Shown here piece by piece: positions 23,701 through 34,584 of a DNA stretch of 64,000 nucleotides (position 1 is its first letter; each line of letters begins with the position of its first letter). The notes under the pieces are model-generated. The model had not been told where the DNA came from. It searched no databases and was given only the letters and a program-made list of their open reading frames with translations. The translations under genes and the position numbers were made by a program. Source of the DNA: Macrocystis pyrifera. Its lineage: Eukaryota > Sar > Phaeophyceae > Laminariales > Laminariaceae. The stretch covers positions 14,272,678 through 14,336,677 of the forward strand of contig JASSKH010000011.1 in NCBI GenBank assembly GCA_031763025.1. Direction: 5' to 3'.

Positions 23701-26700
23701 GCACGTGCCGGCTTTGCCCGCTCGACTCTTTCGAAACCCAGCGAGGGCGACGGCATCCAAAAGCCGAGCGTGCTCGGGGAGCCGAGAGCATCTTATCAGC
23801 TCTACGTTCCTAGAGACAACACATACAGTCTCACAGCAACAGTGGCACGAGTATATGCGAGTTGCCCAGCCAACATAGCTCGTTGGTCGACACTTTCCGC
23901 GAGTCTCACATCCGCCGCATCGTGCCTCCCCGATGTCATCATGAGAATTATTGTCAGGGGTTGGGCGAGCGTTGGCTGGGACGCGACCGCCTTTTCAATC
24001 TACCAGGTATATAAAGTGGCAGCTGAATATGTACTGATTTGACCCGCAGATGTGTGGTATGAGTACTACTGCCGCAGGGGGCGTACGGGCTGCAATATAA
24101 GTAGTGTTGCATGTAAGAGCCTATGAAATGGCTCATAATTCAACCTCATCTAACCTTGCTGAAAGTGAACCTCCGCAAGCTTGGGATCGCCGAATAAACC
24201 TGAAGTTCAGCTGTGTTTGTGACGAAACATCTACGTCTTCGGTTGCAAACCATGCTGTTATTCTGCCTTGCGTGAAACGGGTGCAGGTTTCACCCTAGAT
24301 AAACCTTGCGTGAGAAACCGTTTTAGTACGTTTGAAATAATTGACGTTTCCATCTACTGTAGTACCTTACTGGATTGTGTTTGGATACCCTCCTCCCCCA
24401 TTTAGGCAAACAAGATAATATCTCTGGAAGTGGCACCAACGGAGAATATATCTTGGCTAATTGGAGCTGTCACCCATATGCAAGTCTGCCTCACGCACGG
24501 TTTTTAGTCAGATGCAGCTCACCCTTATTCCGACTTGCTGGAAACCACACAGCGTTTCGCGCTTGGTGCAAGCAACCAACGACTGCATGGGCGGTGAAAA
24601 ACCGACATGTTTTGTCCCGGCGTTAAAGGGATGCAAGGCTCTATGGTCATGCAATTTCGGCTATGCATGCTATCGAGTACACCCTCGCCCCCTCGGCGAG
24701 GCACCCAAGGGGCAGTTGCATTGTACCCCCATTGCTAACGCTAGATATGACAACACCAGAGATAAAATGAGTTCACTGCAGCTGGTATCCGTACGCAAGT
24801 CTACCTCACAAGCGGTGCGTAAAAGGATGCTCTCACACCTTAATGCGAATAGCCTAATACTTCATAACACTGTGCTCTTGGTGCAAGCAATATCTCCCTG
24901 GTCGGTGAAACCCGACGTGCTCCGTCCCTCCATCGTAAAGATGCGAGCGTCTACGGTCATTTGACTACGGCGATAAATGATATCGAGTACACCCTCCCCC
25001 CTCTCTCTCCCCAATACCCCGAAATAACAATTAGATTGCCTGGGTTTTTTACATGTTTGGTGCGTTGGAATGTGCTCGATTTTTCTACGGAGTAACTTGT
25101 GTTCGGACATTCGCCTGTTATTGGACATTGACCAACCCCCTGCGCGTGCATGTGTGTGCTCAAGTACGTGATGAAACAATATTTTTAATCGCTTGGGTTC
25201 TGCTGTGCGTGCGTGCTCTTGGGTACTATATGTCATCTGTATCGGTTTTGCTTTGGTTGTCATGTGCTTGGTACACCAGATAATGTTCAACTCGTCTTGG
25301 TCAAACTGGATTGTTTTCTTACATATTTGCTCCTCCTTTTTTGCTGCAGTGAAATTTGTGACGCAACGTCGAATTTGAATGTTTTGGTTCTTGATATCTT
25401 CTGTTATAGTTCAGATTGGAGACATGAAGCCGGGGGTATGTCACCATCAGCCAAAAACTCCCCCCCCCCCCCCCGACACGAAGCAATAACCTGGATATCG
25501 GAGGTATATGTGTTTGTGTTCTTGTTTCGGTCAATATTCCTGTCTGGGAGTTGCTGGATTTAGCTGGCCGCAGCTGGATCGTTTCGGGAGTTTTTTTCGT
25601 TTCTCGGCTCTTCCCGTCGTACAGACTTTGGATAGTACTGCTAATGTTGTCAACCTTTACAACATCGCATAAAGTCCACTCAAGTACGAAGGGAGGAGCT
25701 CTTTAAGGTATGGTACTACCGTCCGTGCGCACACCTACGCCTTTTTGCTGAACCTGCAAATAAGAAAATTTATCGGAGAGGCCTATGTCAACAAGCTTCG
25801 GGGCAGTGTATACTACCTGCGGTTTGGTGGTTGAAGTACTGGCAAGTCGGTGCCAAGGTGTTCAGCTGCACTTGATGTCGTATGTGGCCTGGTGGTTGTT
25901 GGATTGGTACGACATGGATTTGGTGAGCGGTACTGCTCATTGATGAAACGTCGACACGTTCGGGTGGTACCGTACTGATAGGAAGAAGTATGGTATTTTA
26001 GACTGGAGTTATTGCATTTTGAAGAGTGGCGTGCACACAGGCGGGAGGTGGTTTTGCGTTTGATCCTTTTGTAGGTTTTGGAACTCCTACGGTACGGTAA
26101 ACTTGTGTCGACCTATCCCACCAAGCTCATGACCTTGCGATTTGTCGTGGGCAGAAGTCCCTAGTTACGTAGAGTGTGTGGGATATTAGTTAAGTTCATG
26201 CCAGTATGGTTTATAAATTTGCGTTCAACTTGTGCTTCTGGATCTGGATGGGTTTAGTGTTTTCACAGCAGTGAGGCAGCTGTTTGGTGCTACAATGAGT
26301 TCTGGATTTTGTTCTGACTGCGCGAGAGCACTACTACTCGACACCTCACGATAAGATGATTATGTCGTGCGGTCCCACTGTAGTAGGGCATAGACACCGT
26401 TGTCATGCCAGTGTGCCGCGGCCAGGGAGGCTGTAGGACATATCCTTAATTCATAGTTAGGCAAATGTCAGATGTAGTTTGGTTGACTCATCGGTGTACT
26501 GCACATGAGTGCAATCTCCTTCATCTACGGAGATCGCGCAGAGGGTTGTGTTTCTCCAATGAGATTCAAAATGGTACGTGTGGACTCCTTTTCAGCGTTT
26601 CAGTATATGGTTCTAGTACTGGGGACAAGAGTCTCCCTTTGCTTACTTGGGTTATTACAGTAGGTACATGTATTCTTTGATAATAGCGTCTGCGCACAAT

Positions 26701-28025
26701 AGTTTAGTTTATCAAGAAGTTTCGTCGGAAATGTTTCCATAATTGAAAACCTTTCCCGCATGACAGTAATCAGAGACGAAAACAAAATCTAGGATTATTT
26801 TTCTTGACAAAACACCGAATATTTTCAGGACCAAACGAACAGGAACAGAAGTTGTGCAAGCAGCAGCACCTACCTGCAGCAGCAGCAGCAACCTGCAGAG
26901 GCTGTAAGCAGCAGCAATCATCAACAGGCAGAAGTGCGGTATGTCTTGCGCTACACGAGACCCACCGTGGAGGCAACGCCGCCACAACGAGCAGATCGCA
27001 CTCTTTCTTCTTCATTGTCCTCCCTGCCCGAAAAGGGGTCGTAGTGGCGAAACCCAGGGGAGTGGCGTCAAGGGTGCATGCGCTATCAGCTGCAGCTGTA
27101 GCAGCAGCAGCCGCAAGCAGCAGCAGCGCTTGCGACAGCGCCTGCAGCAGAGCTTGGTCGAAGCGTCTCTCTTGCTGGCAGCAGTGCTTGTTTTCAGCAG
27201 CGCTTGCTTGACGCAGCACTTGCTTGGCGCAGCACTTGCAGCAACAGCACCGCAGCGAGCAGCACACTTAATCACGGCAGCAGCAGCAGCAGCACAGTAC
27301 ATGCAGTAGCAGTATTCCGTGACGTGCAGCAGCAGCAACTGTGTATATGTTGCAGCGACCGGTAGCAGAGGGATGCAACAGCCCTGGCAGCAATTCTTGG
27401 CGAAAAAACCCCGCCGGAGCCGGATACGCCCCGAGGCCACTCTCGGGGCAACACACCGAGGGGGTTGACCGTGGGCTAAGTCTATACTTCTTATTAAGAT
27501 CAAAGGTGTATCGTCGCACGACCTGATCTTTATCAGTGTGTTGACAAATTGCGCCGCCTGCAGTCGATTGAAAACATATTGTATATAAAACGTTTTTCAT
27601 ATTTTTTCCACAGCTGCCGTACGACGATGTTTCAGCTGTTCTATAAAACAAAAGCAATATTTTCGAAAGAAAAAAAATGACTTCGCGTTCCTATTGTCAT
27701 TAGGTGCTGTAAACCTTGCCGAACGCACCCAAAAAGTCAAAAGCGCGAAAACAAACTGACCAAAAAAACAACTGTCAGGTCGAGTGTCAGTAACGACTCG
27801 TATTCTAGAAGACGTGCGAACTTTGACGGTCTGATTTAAACAATCAGCGTGGACTCTGGCCGGGGAATGAATTTCCGTCGCCCACCCTAAACCGCTTTGT
27901 AGTCTTACCTCGTCAACGATTATGACATCGTCCCCACGTGCTAGAAGCGTGTCGGCAACCCAGCTGCCGATGAACCCCGCGCCCCCCGTGACCAAGACGG
28001 TCTTCTTACCGCTGTGCGTCGTCAT
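20293..28025 (-). CDS. NAD-dependent epimerase/dehydratase, probable UDP-glucuronate 4-epimerase (4 exons)
   Basis: Exons are 28025-27909, 22565-22242, 21700-21527 and 20745-20293 (stop TAA 20295-20293), giving 355 residues, usual for the extended short-chain dehydrogenase family. All three introns are GT-AG and phase 0. Residues 13-20 (TGGAGFIG) are the Rossmann NAD-binding glycines, GDVCD follows at about 69-73, [11 protein letters not shown] at about 92, SSSSVYG at about 136-142 holds the catalytic Ser region, and Y162-x3-K166 (YAATK) is the catalytic pair. [15 protein letters not shown] is typical of epimerases on UDP-sugars. The enzyme should interconvert UDP-glucuronate and UDP-galacturonate (C4) for wall or matrix polysaccharides; substrate is inferred, and a related dehydratase is possible. 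No membrane segment or signal peptide is seen with this start, so it is probably cytosolic. The last 30 residues are a Ser/Thr-rich tail outside the domain. The start at 28025 fits the TATA box at 28100. Confidence 0.9.
21141..21218 (-). repeat. tRNA-like sequence (SINE head or tRNA pseudogene) in epimerase intron 3
   Basis: On the minus strand an A-box-like TAGCTCAGTAGTTGA (about 21211-21197) and a good B box GGTTCGAATCT (21159-21149) stand about 40 bases apart. The 5' and 3' ends do not pair as an acceptor stem and the T stem is poor, so this is not a functional tRNA. A tRNA-derived SINE head is the likeliest reading. Confidence 0.5.
21527..21700 (-). CDS. Epimerase exon 3
   Basis: 58 codons, [11 protein letters not shown] to RPDMAPYK, with the catalytic YAATK. 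The acceptor is ttcag ending at 21701 and the donor GTGAAA at 21526-21521. Confidence 0.9.
22242..22565 (-). CDS. Epimerase exon 2
   Basis: 108 codons, [13 protein letters not shown] to VYGGSQKE. The acceptor is tttag ending at 22566 and the donor GTCAGT at 22241-22236. Its first codon is Met, but homologous proteins run on from exon 1 here (VDE-MNDYYD), so it is not a start. Confidence 0.9.
24464..25010. repeat. Tandem duplication, unit about 315 bp
   Basis: Landmarks in the first unit (cgcaagtctgcctcac or its variant, gcgcttggtgcaagcaa, ggcggtgaaaaaccgac, tatcgagtacaccctc) recur about 315 bp later as gcaagtctacctcac, ctcttggtgcaagcaa, gtcggtgaaacccgac and tatcgagtacaccctc. Confidence 0.65.
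26855..27320. repeat. Dense interrupted CAG/CTG clusters
   Basis: Many short GCA/CAG runs, each two to seven triplets, are scattered through about 460 bp (26860-26925, 27085-27150, 27170-27320). They create long low-complexity Cys/Leu, Ala and Gln frames on both strands that are not credible proteins. Confidence 0.7.
27909..28025 (-). CDS. Epimerase exon 1
   Basis: 39 codons from ATG at 28025-28023 to VIIVDE, holding the whole NAD-binding glycine loop. The donor is GTAAGA at 27908-27903. An in-frame ATG lies upstream at 28133, but it sits upstream of the TATA box and adds residues not expected in the family. Confidence 0.88.
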
Positions 28026-28086
28026 CACCTTCGCATTGCATACGTACAGAGCGTACAACATTTGATACACAACAAACCGTACGTTG

Positions 28087-28105
28087 CCACGTATTTTATA
28101 CGTGG
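28087..28105 (-). promoter_or_regulatory. Probable core promoter of the epimerase: TATA box inside an ACGT palindrome
   Basis: On the minus strand the sequence reads ccacgta-taaaa-tacgtgg. TATAAAA occupies 28100-28094, about 70 bases before the ATG, and is flanked by CCACGTA/TACGTGG arms carrying ACGT cores of the kind bound by bZIP proteins. The function is inferred from position and sequence only. Confidence 0.45.
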
Positions 28106-28423
28106 AAACGAGCGGAGTGTACAGCAGGGACAAACAATATGGAGTTCAATTTACGCAGCAAAATTGATTGTACTGCAGATTCGATAGTTTTTTCGTATGC
28201 CCACCCATGACCTTGTTGTGGTGTGCTTCTTGCGGGCGGTCGGTTGTCTGTCACGTTATTATCGCTACTGAAAGGCTGAAAAACTACGTACATACACACT
28301 TGTACGAAAGTAATTGTTTTGCGCCGGAAAATGTTTTACCCGGTACAAGTGGGCTAGGCCGCGGCAGGCTGACTTCAGGTCTGCGTTGCCGCGCTTGCCC
28401 GTAGCAGTCAATTCAAGACCTTA

Positions 28424-28789
28424 TGTGGGGAGGACCCCCAGGTTCGACTCGACATATGTGGCACTTCCCTTTCTTAGAGGGTGTTGCGTGTAGGACACGC
28501 CAGGTTTTGGTATAGGATCGGTACGGACGATCTCACGAACAACCATCAACGATGATGGAAGAGGAAGAGAGAGTGTGTGCGAGGCACGGGCCTTGCATTC
28601 CAATCCGCAGTGACTACTTGTCACGGGACAATGTCACTGCTGACATCTCTGCTGACGACCACAAATAGTCGAATATGGATGACCACAGTCGTACAATAAG
28701 ATATACGGATATCCACGACCTCGGCGAATGGTGGGTCCTCCGCGGGACAATACCCATGTGACGGTATGGTCGAGAACCTGGAACCCACA
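28424..28789 (-). repeat. 3' LTR of the gypsy-type element
   Basis: 366 bp, TGTGGG...CCCACA, matching 37016-37384 with about 15 substitutions and one 3-bp length difference. Confidence 0.85.
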
Positions 28790-29118
28790 TCGCCCCCCAA
28801 TGTTTGAACGCGTAATACTGGAGAACCCAGTACCGCATTTGAACATTTAAGAAGAGTGACAGGTTTGTGGCTTTCTATTGTTCAAGGCATTGTACAGCAG
28901 GAGTTGATGTATAAGCTTTGCACTTGTTCATCTAGTCATGTCACCCCTTGCGTAGTAAAAACCACGGGCTTGTATGATCATGATTTGATTTACCAGTGTG
29001 TCAGTCATACACTACGAAATGTTAACTACTAGTGGGATATGTTTATGTCCTTCGCATGCACGCTTGCATGGTTCAGGATTAACATACACAACGAAAATTA
29101 AACATTTTATAACGCACG

Positions 29119-29730
29119 ATGGCATACGAAATCACGTGTAACGAACGATGGGATACAAATTCATGTATCAGGCATACAATAGTATACGAAACCACGTATA
29201 ACAAGTGAGTTATGATATACAAAACCATGAATAATACAATGGTATACGAAACCATGCATAACAAGTGATGGTATACAAAACCATGTACACTATGATGTAC
29301 GGAATCATGTATACTTACGATGGTATACAAAACCATGTATACTATGGTGTACGGAATCATGTATACTTACGATGGTATACAAAACCATGTATGTGCACTA
29401 TGGTGTACGGAACCATGTACACTTACGATGGTATAGAAAACCATGTATGTATACTATGGTGTACGGAACCATGTGTACGTAGTGTTGATACACGAACTCA
29501 ATCATTCTATTTTTTGGATGGATGTTGTATGGTGTATGAAACCATGAAAAGATAATGATAGTATATACGGAACCATCTATACAATGGTGTACGAAAACCA
29601 TGTATTTTGAATGATTGATGGTATTCAAAACCATGGTATATTGAATATTGCATCACTAGCAATGGTATACAAAACCATTCATACCTAACGATGGTATGGT
29701 GCCTTTTATATGGTATACGAAACCATTCAT
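29119..29730. repeat. Array of short palindromes with core ATGGT-N7-ACCAT
   Basis: A 17-base core such as atggtatacaaaaccat or atggtgtacggaaccat recurs about every 30-45 bp. The five-base arms pair (ATGGT with ACCAT). At 29292-29308 both arms change together (ATGAT with ATCAT). Units at both edges are decayed. The array lies in the 3' internal part of the gypsy-type element. The hydrophobic frames it creates are not credible proteins. Confidence 0.75.
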
Positions 29731-29999
29731 ATCGAACAATGATATGTGCCTTTGACGACATTCCAGCTTTTCTCGACGTTACACTGCGTGTATTATGAGC
29801 TTGCAAGCTTTGGTACACACAAACTGAAAATAATTAAATGTGCTCAATGACAATGTTGTCAGAGTGCTTTGCATGCAGGGTGCGCAACAAACGATACGAA
29901 CGTTTAGGTTGATCAACCAATTTTTAAAAACGATTAAAAAAAACAAGCAATAAAATCTGCATGTCTTGACAACGGTGTGGTTGTGACAACAACGGTGCA

Positions 30000-31040
30000 G
30001 TATAACGGACTGCAAGTGCATGGTGAACGATACGACGACAACATGTCTCCTCAGTCAGACAAGGCATCATCGACATTTTGAGCAAGTATATGTTTGCGAT
30101 TCAGTGAAAACACTGGAATCGACTTATAACGAGTTCATAGCACGAACTATCTATACAGTTGACGATCTGTACAAGAGACATTCGGACAGTCATTGACGAT
30201 TGACTGCAGACAGAGCACTCACGAAAATGCAGTAAAACAAGCGGGGACTCATACTGTGCCCGAGGATATATGACGTTGGATTGTGCTACTCACGCGCACG
30301 GTTGCCTCTCCTCGGTCAAATCCAACGGAACGATTCCGACACTAGAGAATACATTATCCACGTATCCAGGAAACCCTAGTGTCTCGCACAAAGAGACTGA
30401 TGGAAAGAACACCGTGTCTCTTCCACCTAAAACGATGAGGAAAACGTCCATTGCTTGATTGAAGAACCACACACACATGCTACTTTAAAGTAAATGAGCA
30501 CTGTGCGCGGCTACTGTAGTCAAATAACTCAATAATAACGCACAAGTGTATACTCTTGGTATATGCACACCCTTGCATAACTACTAGTTGAACGCTTTCT
30601 TCCCATTTGTACGTCTCAAACTCTATAGCAAATTACAACGAATAAAATGTCACCATTTCGCGTGGGGCACATTCACACGAAGTAACAAAATACAATCCAC
30701 ACTGGTATCTCAACGATATACCGTGACACTGGCTGTTGAGGTTCAGCATTTAGGTGTCTGACCATGACTTGGTTCGTGGGCACTACTCCACAATCGATAT
30801 CTCCTAAGCATCCACAAGACAACTGCACGTGAGGTTACGAATCACGTGTTAAACGACCCGCTAAGGAACAAACGATATATGGCCAGATATTTAAAATGGT
30901 AGTGGGGTGTGGTGCGACGGTGCTGACTACAAGTACTCCCAAGGCTATAGCGACGTCGACAACGAACGATATTGGGGCATGTGTGAGGGTTACGAGGCGA
31001 CGACGTCTCGCTTGCGTTTTGGACGATCAAATGCATGCGG
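30000..31040. other. Gypsy-type element, 3' internal region without recognised content
   Basis: Nothing recognisable between the palindrome array and the integrase remnant. Confidence 0.4.
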
Positions 31041-32596
31041 ATCTTCAGCTAGGATCCTCGTACAATACGCTCTGATCATCTTGTGGCACGATATTGCCAC
31101 GTCTCCAAATACCCAAACTAGACGGTTTAGCTTTCACGAGAAAGTGGTATTGGAAATTAGCCGGCGAGGCTTTACCAGGACCACGCTTATGACTTTCAAT
31201 AGGTTCAATCGCATACGGGCCGATGTGCACGGTGAGCACAGAGCCGTCTAAGTCAGGTAGCGGCAACGTTGTTCCCACAAGGAACTCGTCCAGTGCTGTA
31301 AAATCCGGTACTGAGTTTGACGCGTCACTATGGTATGCCTTCATACGACCAAAATGAACTGATGCTTCCGCAAGCTCGCCATCTCTCGCAACACGATAAA
31401 TTACGGCTGATAGTTGGGAACGAACGGTAAATGGACCACACCAGGGACTAATAAGTTTGGGGTTGGGTCCATCAGCAACGGTGTAGGGGCGGTGTACGGA
31501 CACCTGATCTCCCGCTGATATTGCGGAAAGGACAATTTCTCGTTAAATTCTGTCTGCTTATCGGTACGTTCCTGTAAATTGCGACGAGCAATTTCGTATG
31601 CGAGTTGCAGGTTTTCAATGGTGCGACGGGAGTATTCCAATCGTGTTCCAGAACCAGACGTACACGGGACGCCGAGAATAGTGTCAACGGTTAACGAAGC
31701 TCTACGGCCAAACATGTGGGGTGTCTTCGAGCGTTTTGTTACAGGCTGTGTTGTGAGCGAGCTGAATAAACGGTAGTAATCTGCCCAATTTTCGTATTTA
31801 ACGTTTACGTACATCGCAAATATGCTGTGCAAGGTACTATGCACACGCTCTAAGACGGGGTTCCTTTGTGGGCGGTACGCTGACGTGCGCGTCTTTTTAA
31901 ACCCATACCTGTATACGGCTTGCAACTCCCTGACAAGTTCATTCTCGAACTCGCTACCTTGGTCCGAATGCAAAGTTTCCGGAGCAGAGAAAACGGAGAA
32001 CACGCGTTCTCGAAGAACTCGGGCGATTATGGCGGTAGATTAGTCACTAATCGCGATCATCACGAGAAAATGAGGCATGTGGTCAATCACGGACATGATG
32101 TACTTCGAGTAATTCGACGACGATTTTACTCGACCAGGCCAGGGTGTACACATGAAACGGACGGAAAAAAGACGATGCTCAACAGGTACGTCAGAGGACG
32201 GTAATACGTCTTGCAATGTTGGTTCGAAACATAGCATCGACTTGCGTGGTTTCATCTTTGTACATAGACAGGCACTGAATCACGGTCTCGGGTTTAATGA
32301 GCGTAGCTTTCGAAGCTAGATGACCACCGAACGCTGGTAGATCACGGTACGAGTTATTCCCGGAAAGTGGTGGGTGCACGATTTGGTCACCGAACGAACT
32401 GCTCTCTTGCAGATATATACGCCTATAACGATTGGAATAGTGCGGTTTCGTTCAAAACGGTTTGTGGCTCATCGAGTACTAGATTTAATCGTTGGAAACG
32501 GACGGTAACAACTGTGTTTACTTATTCGATGTACGGATCGAACTCAACACATTGTTCTTCCAGAAACTTTCTGGGTTCATCAACAAAAACACGGAA

Positions 32597-32992
32597 ACAG
32601 CGACAACGCTGAATGCGTAACAGCGACAACGCTGTATTGGAAACCACGGAAACAGCGACAACACTGCGTGCGGAACAGCGACAACGCTGTATGATGATCA
32701 GCAACAACATGCTGTTGGAGGAACAGCAACGATGCTGTAAAATCAACAGCGACAACGCTGTATGATGAACAGCGACAACGCTGTTGGAGGAAAACGAAGC
32801 TGTAAGATTAACGGCGACAACGCTGTATGCGGAACAGCGACAACGCTGTTTGAGGAACAGCAACGATGCTATAATAAAAGAGGAACAGCGACAACGCTGT
32901 ATGAGCAACAGCGACAACGCTGTTTGAGGAACAGCAACGATGCTGTAAGAGGAACAGCGACAACACTGTTTGAGAAGCAGCGACGACGCTGT
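32597..32992. repeat. Array of about 17 palindromes, core ACAGCGACAACGCTGT
   Basis: The 16-base core is a 6-bp stem (ACAGCG/CGCTGT) with an ACAA loop. About nine units are perfect and the rest are variants, spaced irregularly by about 5-20 bases with linkers such as atgagga or ttgagga. Three units read ACAGCAACGATGCTGT or nearly so; in the intact ones both arms have changed and still pair (ACAGCA/TGCTGT). Another unit pairs CAGCA with TGCTG around a longer loop. It lies just upstream, in coding orientation, of the integrase remnant. Confidence 0.85.
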
Positions 32993-32999
32993 ATCGGCG

Positions 33000-34560
33000 A
33001 ATATTTCGCTCTACGAGGATTGAGAGGAGCCCTGAATGGTGCGTGGCTAGCCAAGCGGTAGAGTCTTTCCCTCAGACGCTGCGGGAATATATCTTACGGC
33101 CACTACTTCAAGCGAACGTTAATTCTCCACTACGTCAAACGCTCGGTATTATGTATAGGGAAACAAAAAAACAATGTTCCCTTTAATATGCTGAACGGTA
33201 AAGTTGGAAGTCTGGAGATTGATAATCCAACGATTTAGCACCCTAAAAATATACATGTCTAATTGTGATATGGATGGGTCAGGAGGTTGATGATGAACAA
33301 TCATCGCAACGCCCTTCTCAATAGAGTACGCTCGCCATTAATAATAAGCGAATGCGACAACGGTTTTATATCACTACATGTATGTACGATACCTGACTTT
33401 AGTAATAATAAGGATCTTGAACACGGAAACCATCATCAGTAAACGCTTCATGTGGGCAAACGCATATTTTGCGCGTTGTCCAGGCTTTGTAATATGTGTC
33501 CGGGCTGCAACATCCGTATGTACCGGCGAGTTCAGCGAGCGGTGCGGTTACTTCGGCGAACTTTGACAACGAACCGCCGATAGAAATTTAGTGCAGTTGA
33601 AACGACACGGCAATCTTTGGTGCAAATGAGGTTTGACAGCTTTTCGAGGGCTTGCCACAGTTCCTCCAACTGATATACTCATCGAGCAGAATTTACGTGG
33701 CCTAAATATACGACAGATTTAGGCCCATCCGCTAATTTCGATGGCTGCTAGTTGCTTGCCGAGATACGAACACGGTCGTCAAAGATTGAAACTTTCGAGT
33801 TGTGGACAAACAGTTGCCCATGACAATTAGCACCTAGACAATATGGCTCAACGATATTTGTGCCATTTTGTGAAGACTCACAGATCATTCAGTACTACGA
33901 ACACCACACACACGGTGCGGTGCAATTGTGTAGGAGAGTGCTTGCCACAAAATGTGGTAGAATAGCTGTGATCGGGGGAACGACAACGTGCTAGTAAGCG
34001 CTCTGTACAACAGTGGCGCTGATGGAACTGGGCACCGCCGACCATGGCCATGTTGTACTCGAGAAAACGGGGGGAGCGGAACACTGTTCCGGCCGTGTCA
34101 CACTTGCCAAACTCCGCTCGAGACAACGAAAAGAAAACGAGATAATATTTGCGCAGATGTCTCAAGTTAGTTGTTGACTGTTGATCATCAAGAACGTGGA
34201 GTTAACAAGTGCTTTAGACAACGGTGCTACGATTTCAACACACACAGCTGCAATTCTTCCGGTCGGTGGTATCGATGATTCTGCTGCTATGACGGTCTGC
34301 ACGTGCAGTTGAGCAGGAGACGCTGCCGAAACACTTGTCGACGAATTTGACAATCTCTGCACCTATACACGTACGTACAGGGTAAGATACTCGGAAGATG
34401 GATGAGCTATTGATATAGCAACGAAACCATCTATAATTCTTGCTAGCCGTGTGAAAACGGTGCGAGTTACGATAGCTCGCTCTTCGCAAAACATCTCATT
34501 TTCTGAGAGCACTCACAGTTGGAATGACTGCATCATGATACTTGTAACGGTTTTACACAT
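33000..34560. other. Gypsy-type element, internal region without recognised content
   Basis: I see no reverse transcriptase, protease or Gag signature on either strand. A weak tRNA-like stretch at about 33036-33110 is discussed under rejected items. Confidence 0.4.
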
Positions 34561-34584
34561 ATATATTTGACAAGGAATCACAAA

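Larger units (their letters stand above)
22566..27908 (-). other. Epimerase intron 1 (5.3 kb), repeat-bearing
   Basis: The intron separates the NAD-binding exon from the rest of the gene. It holds a tandem duplication (24464-25010), a C homopolymer of about 17 at 25460, an AT-rich microsatellite-like tract at 23280-23345 and a CAG-rich zone at 26855-27320. I recognise no nested gene. Confidence 0.75.

Noticed and set aside
26770-27503. Cys/Leu-rich frames of 120-165 codons in the epimerase intron
   Set aside because: They derive from interrupted CAG/CTG clusters.
28026-28133. Longer epimerase N-terminus starting at the ATG at 28133
   Set aside because: It would start upstream of the TATA box at 28100-28094 and add residues that family members lack; not excluded if another promoter is used.
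29079-29818. Hydrophobic repeat proteins on the minus strand
   Set aside because: They are readings of the ATGGT/ACCAT palindrome array inside an LTR element.
32597-32992. CRISPR-like array of short palindromic repeats
   Set aside because: Repeats are only 16 bases, linkers are 5-20 bases, irregular and similar to each other, there are no cas genes, and the window is eukaryotic.
33036-33110. tRNA-Ser/Leu-like gene (tggctagccaagcggtagag)
   Set aside because: The A-box-like part is good, but there is no acceptable B box or acceptor stem.
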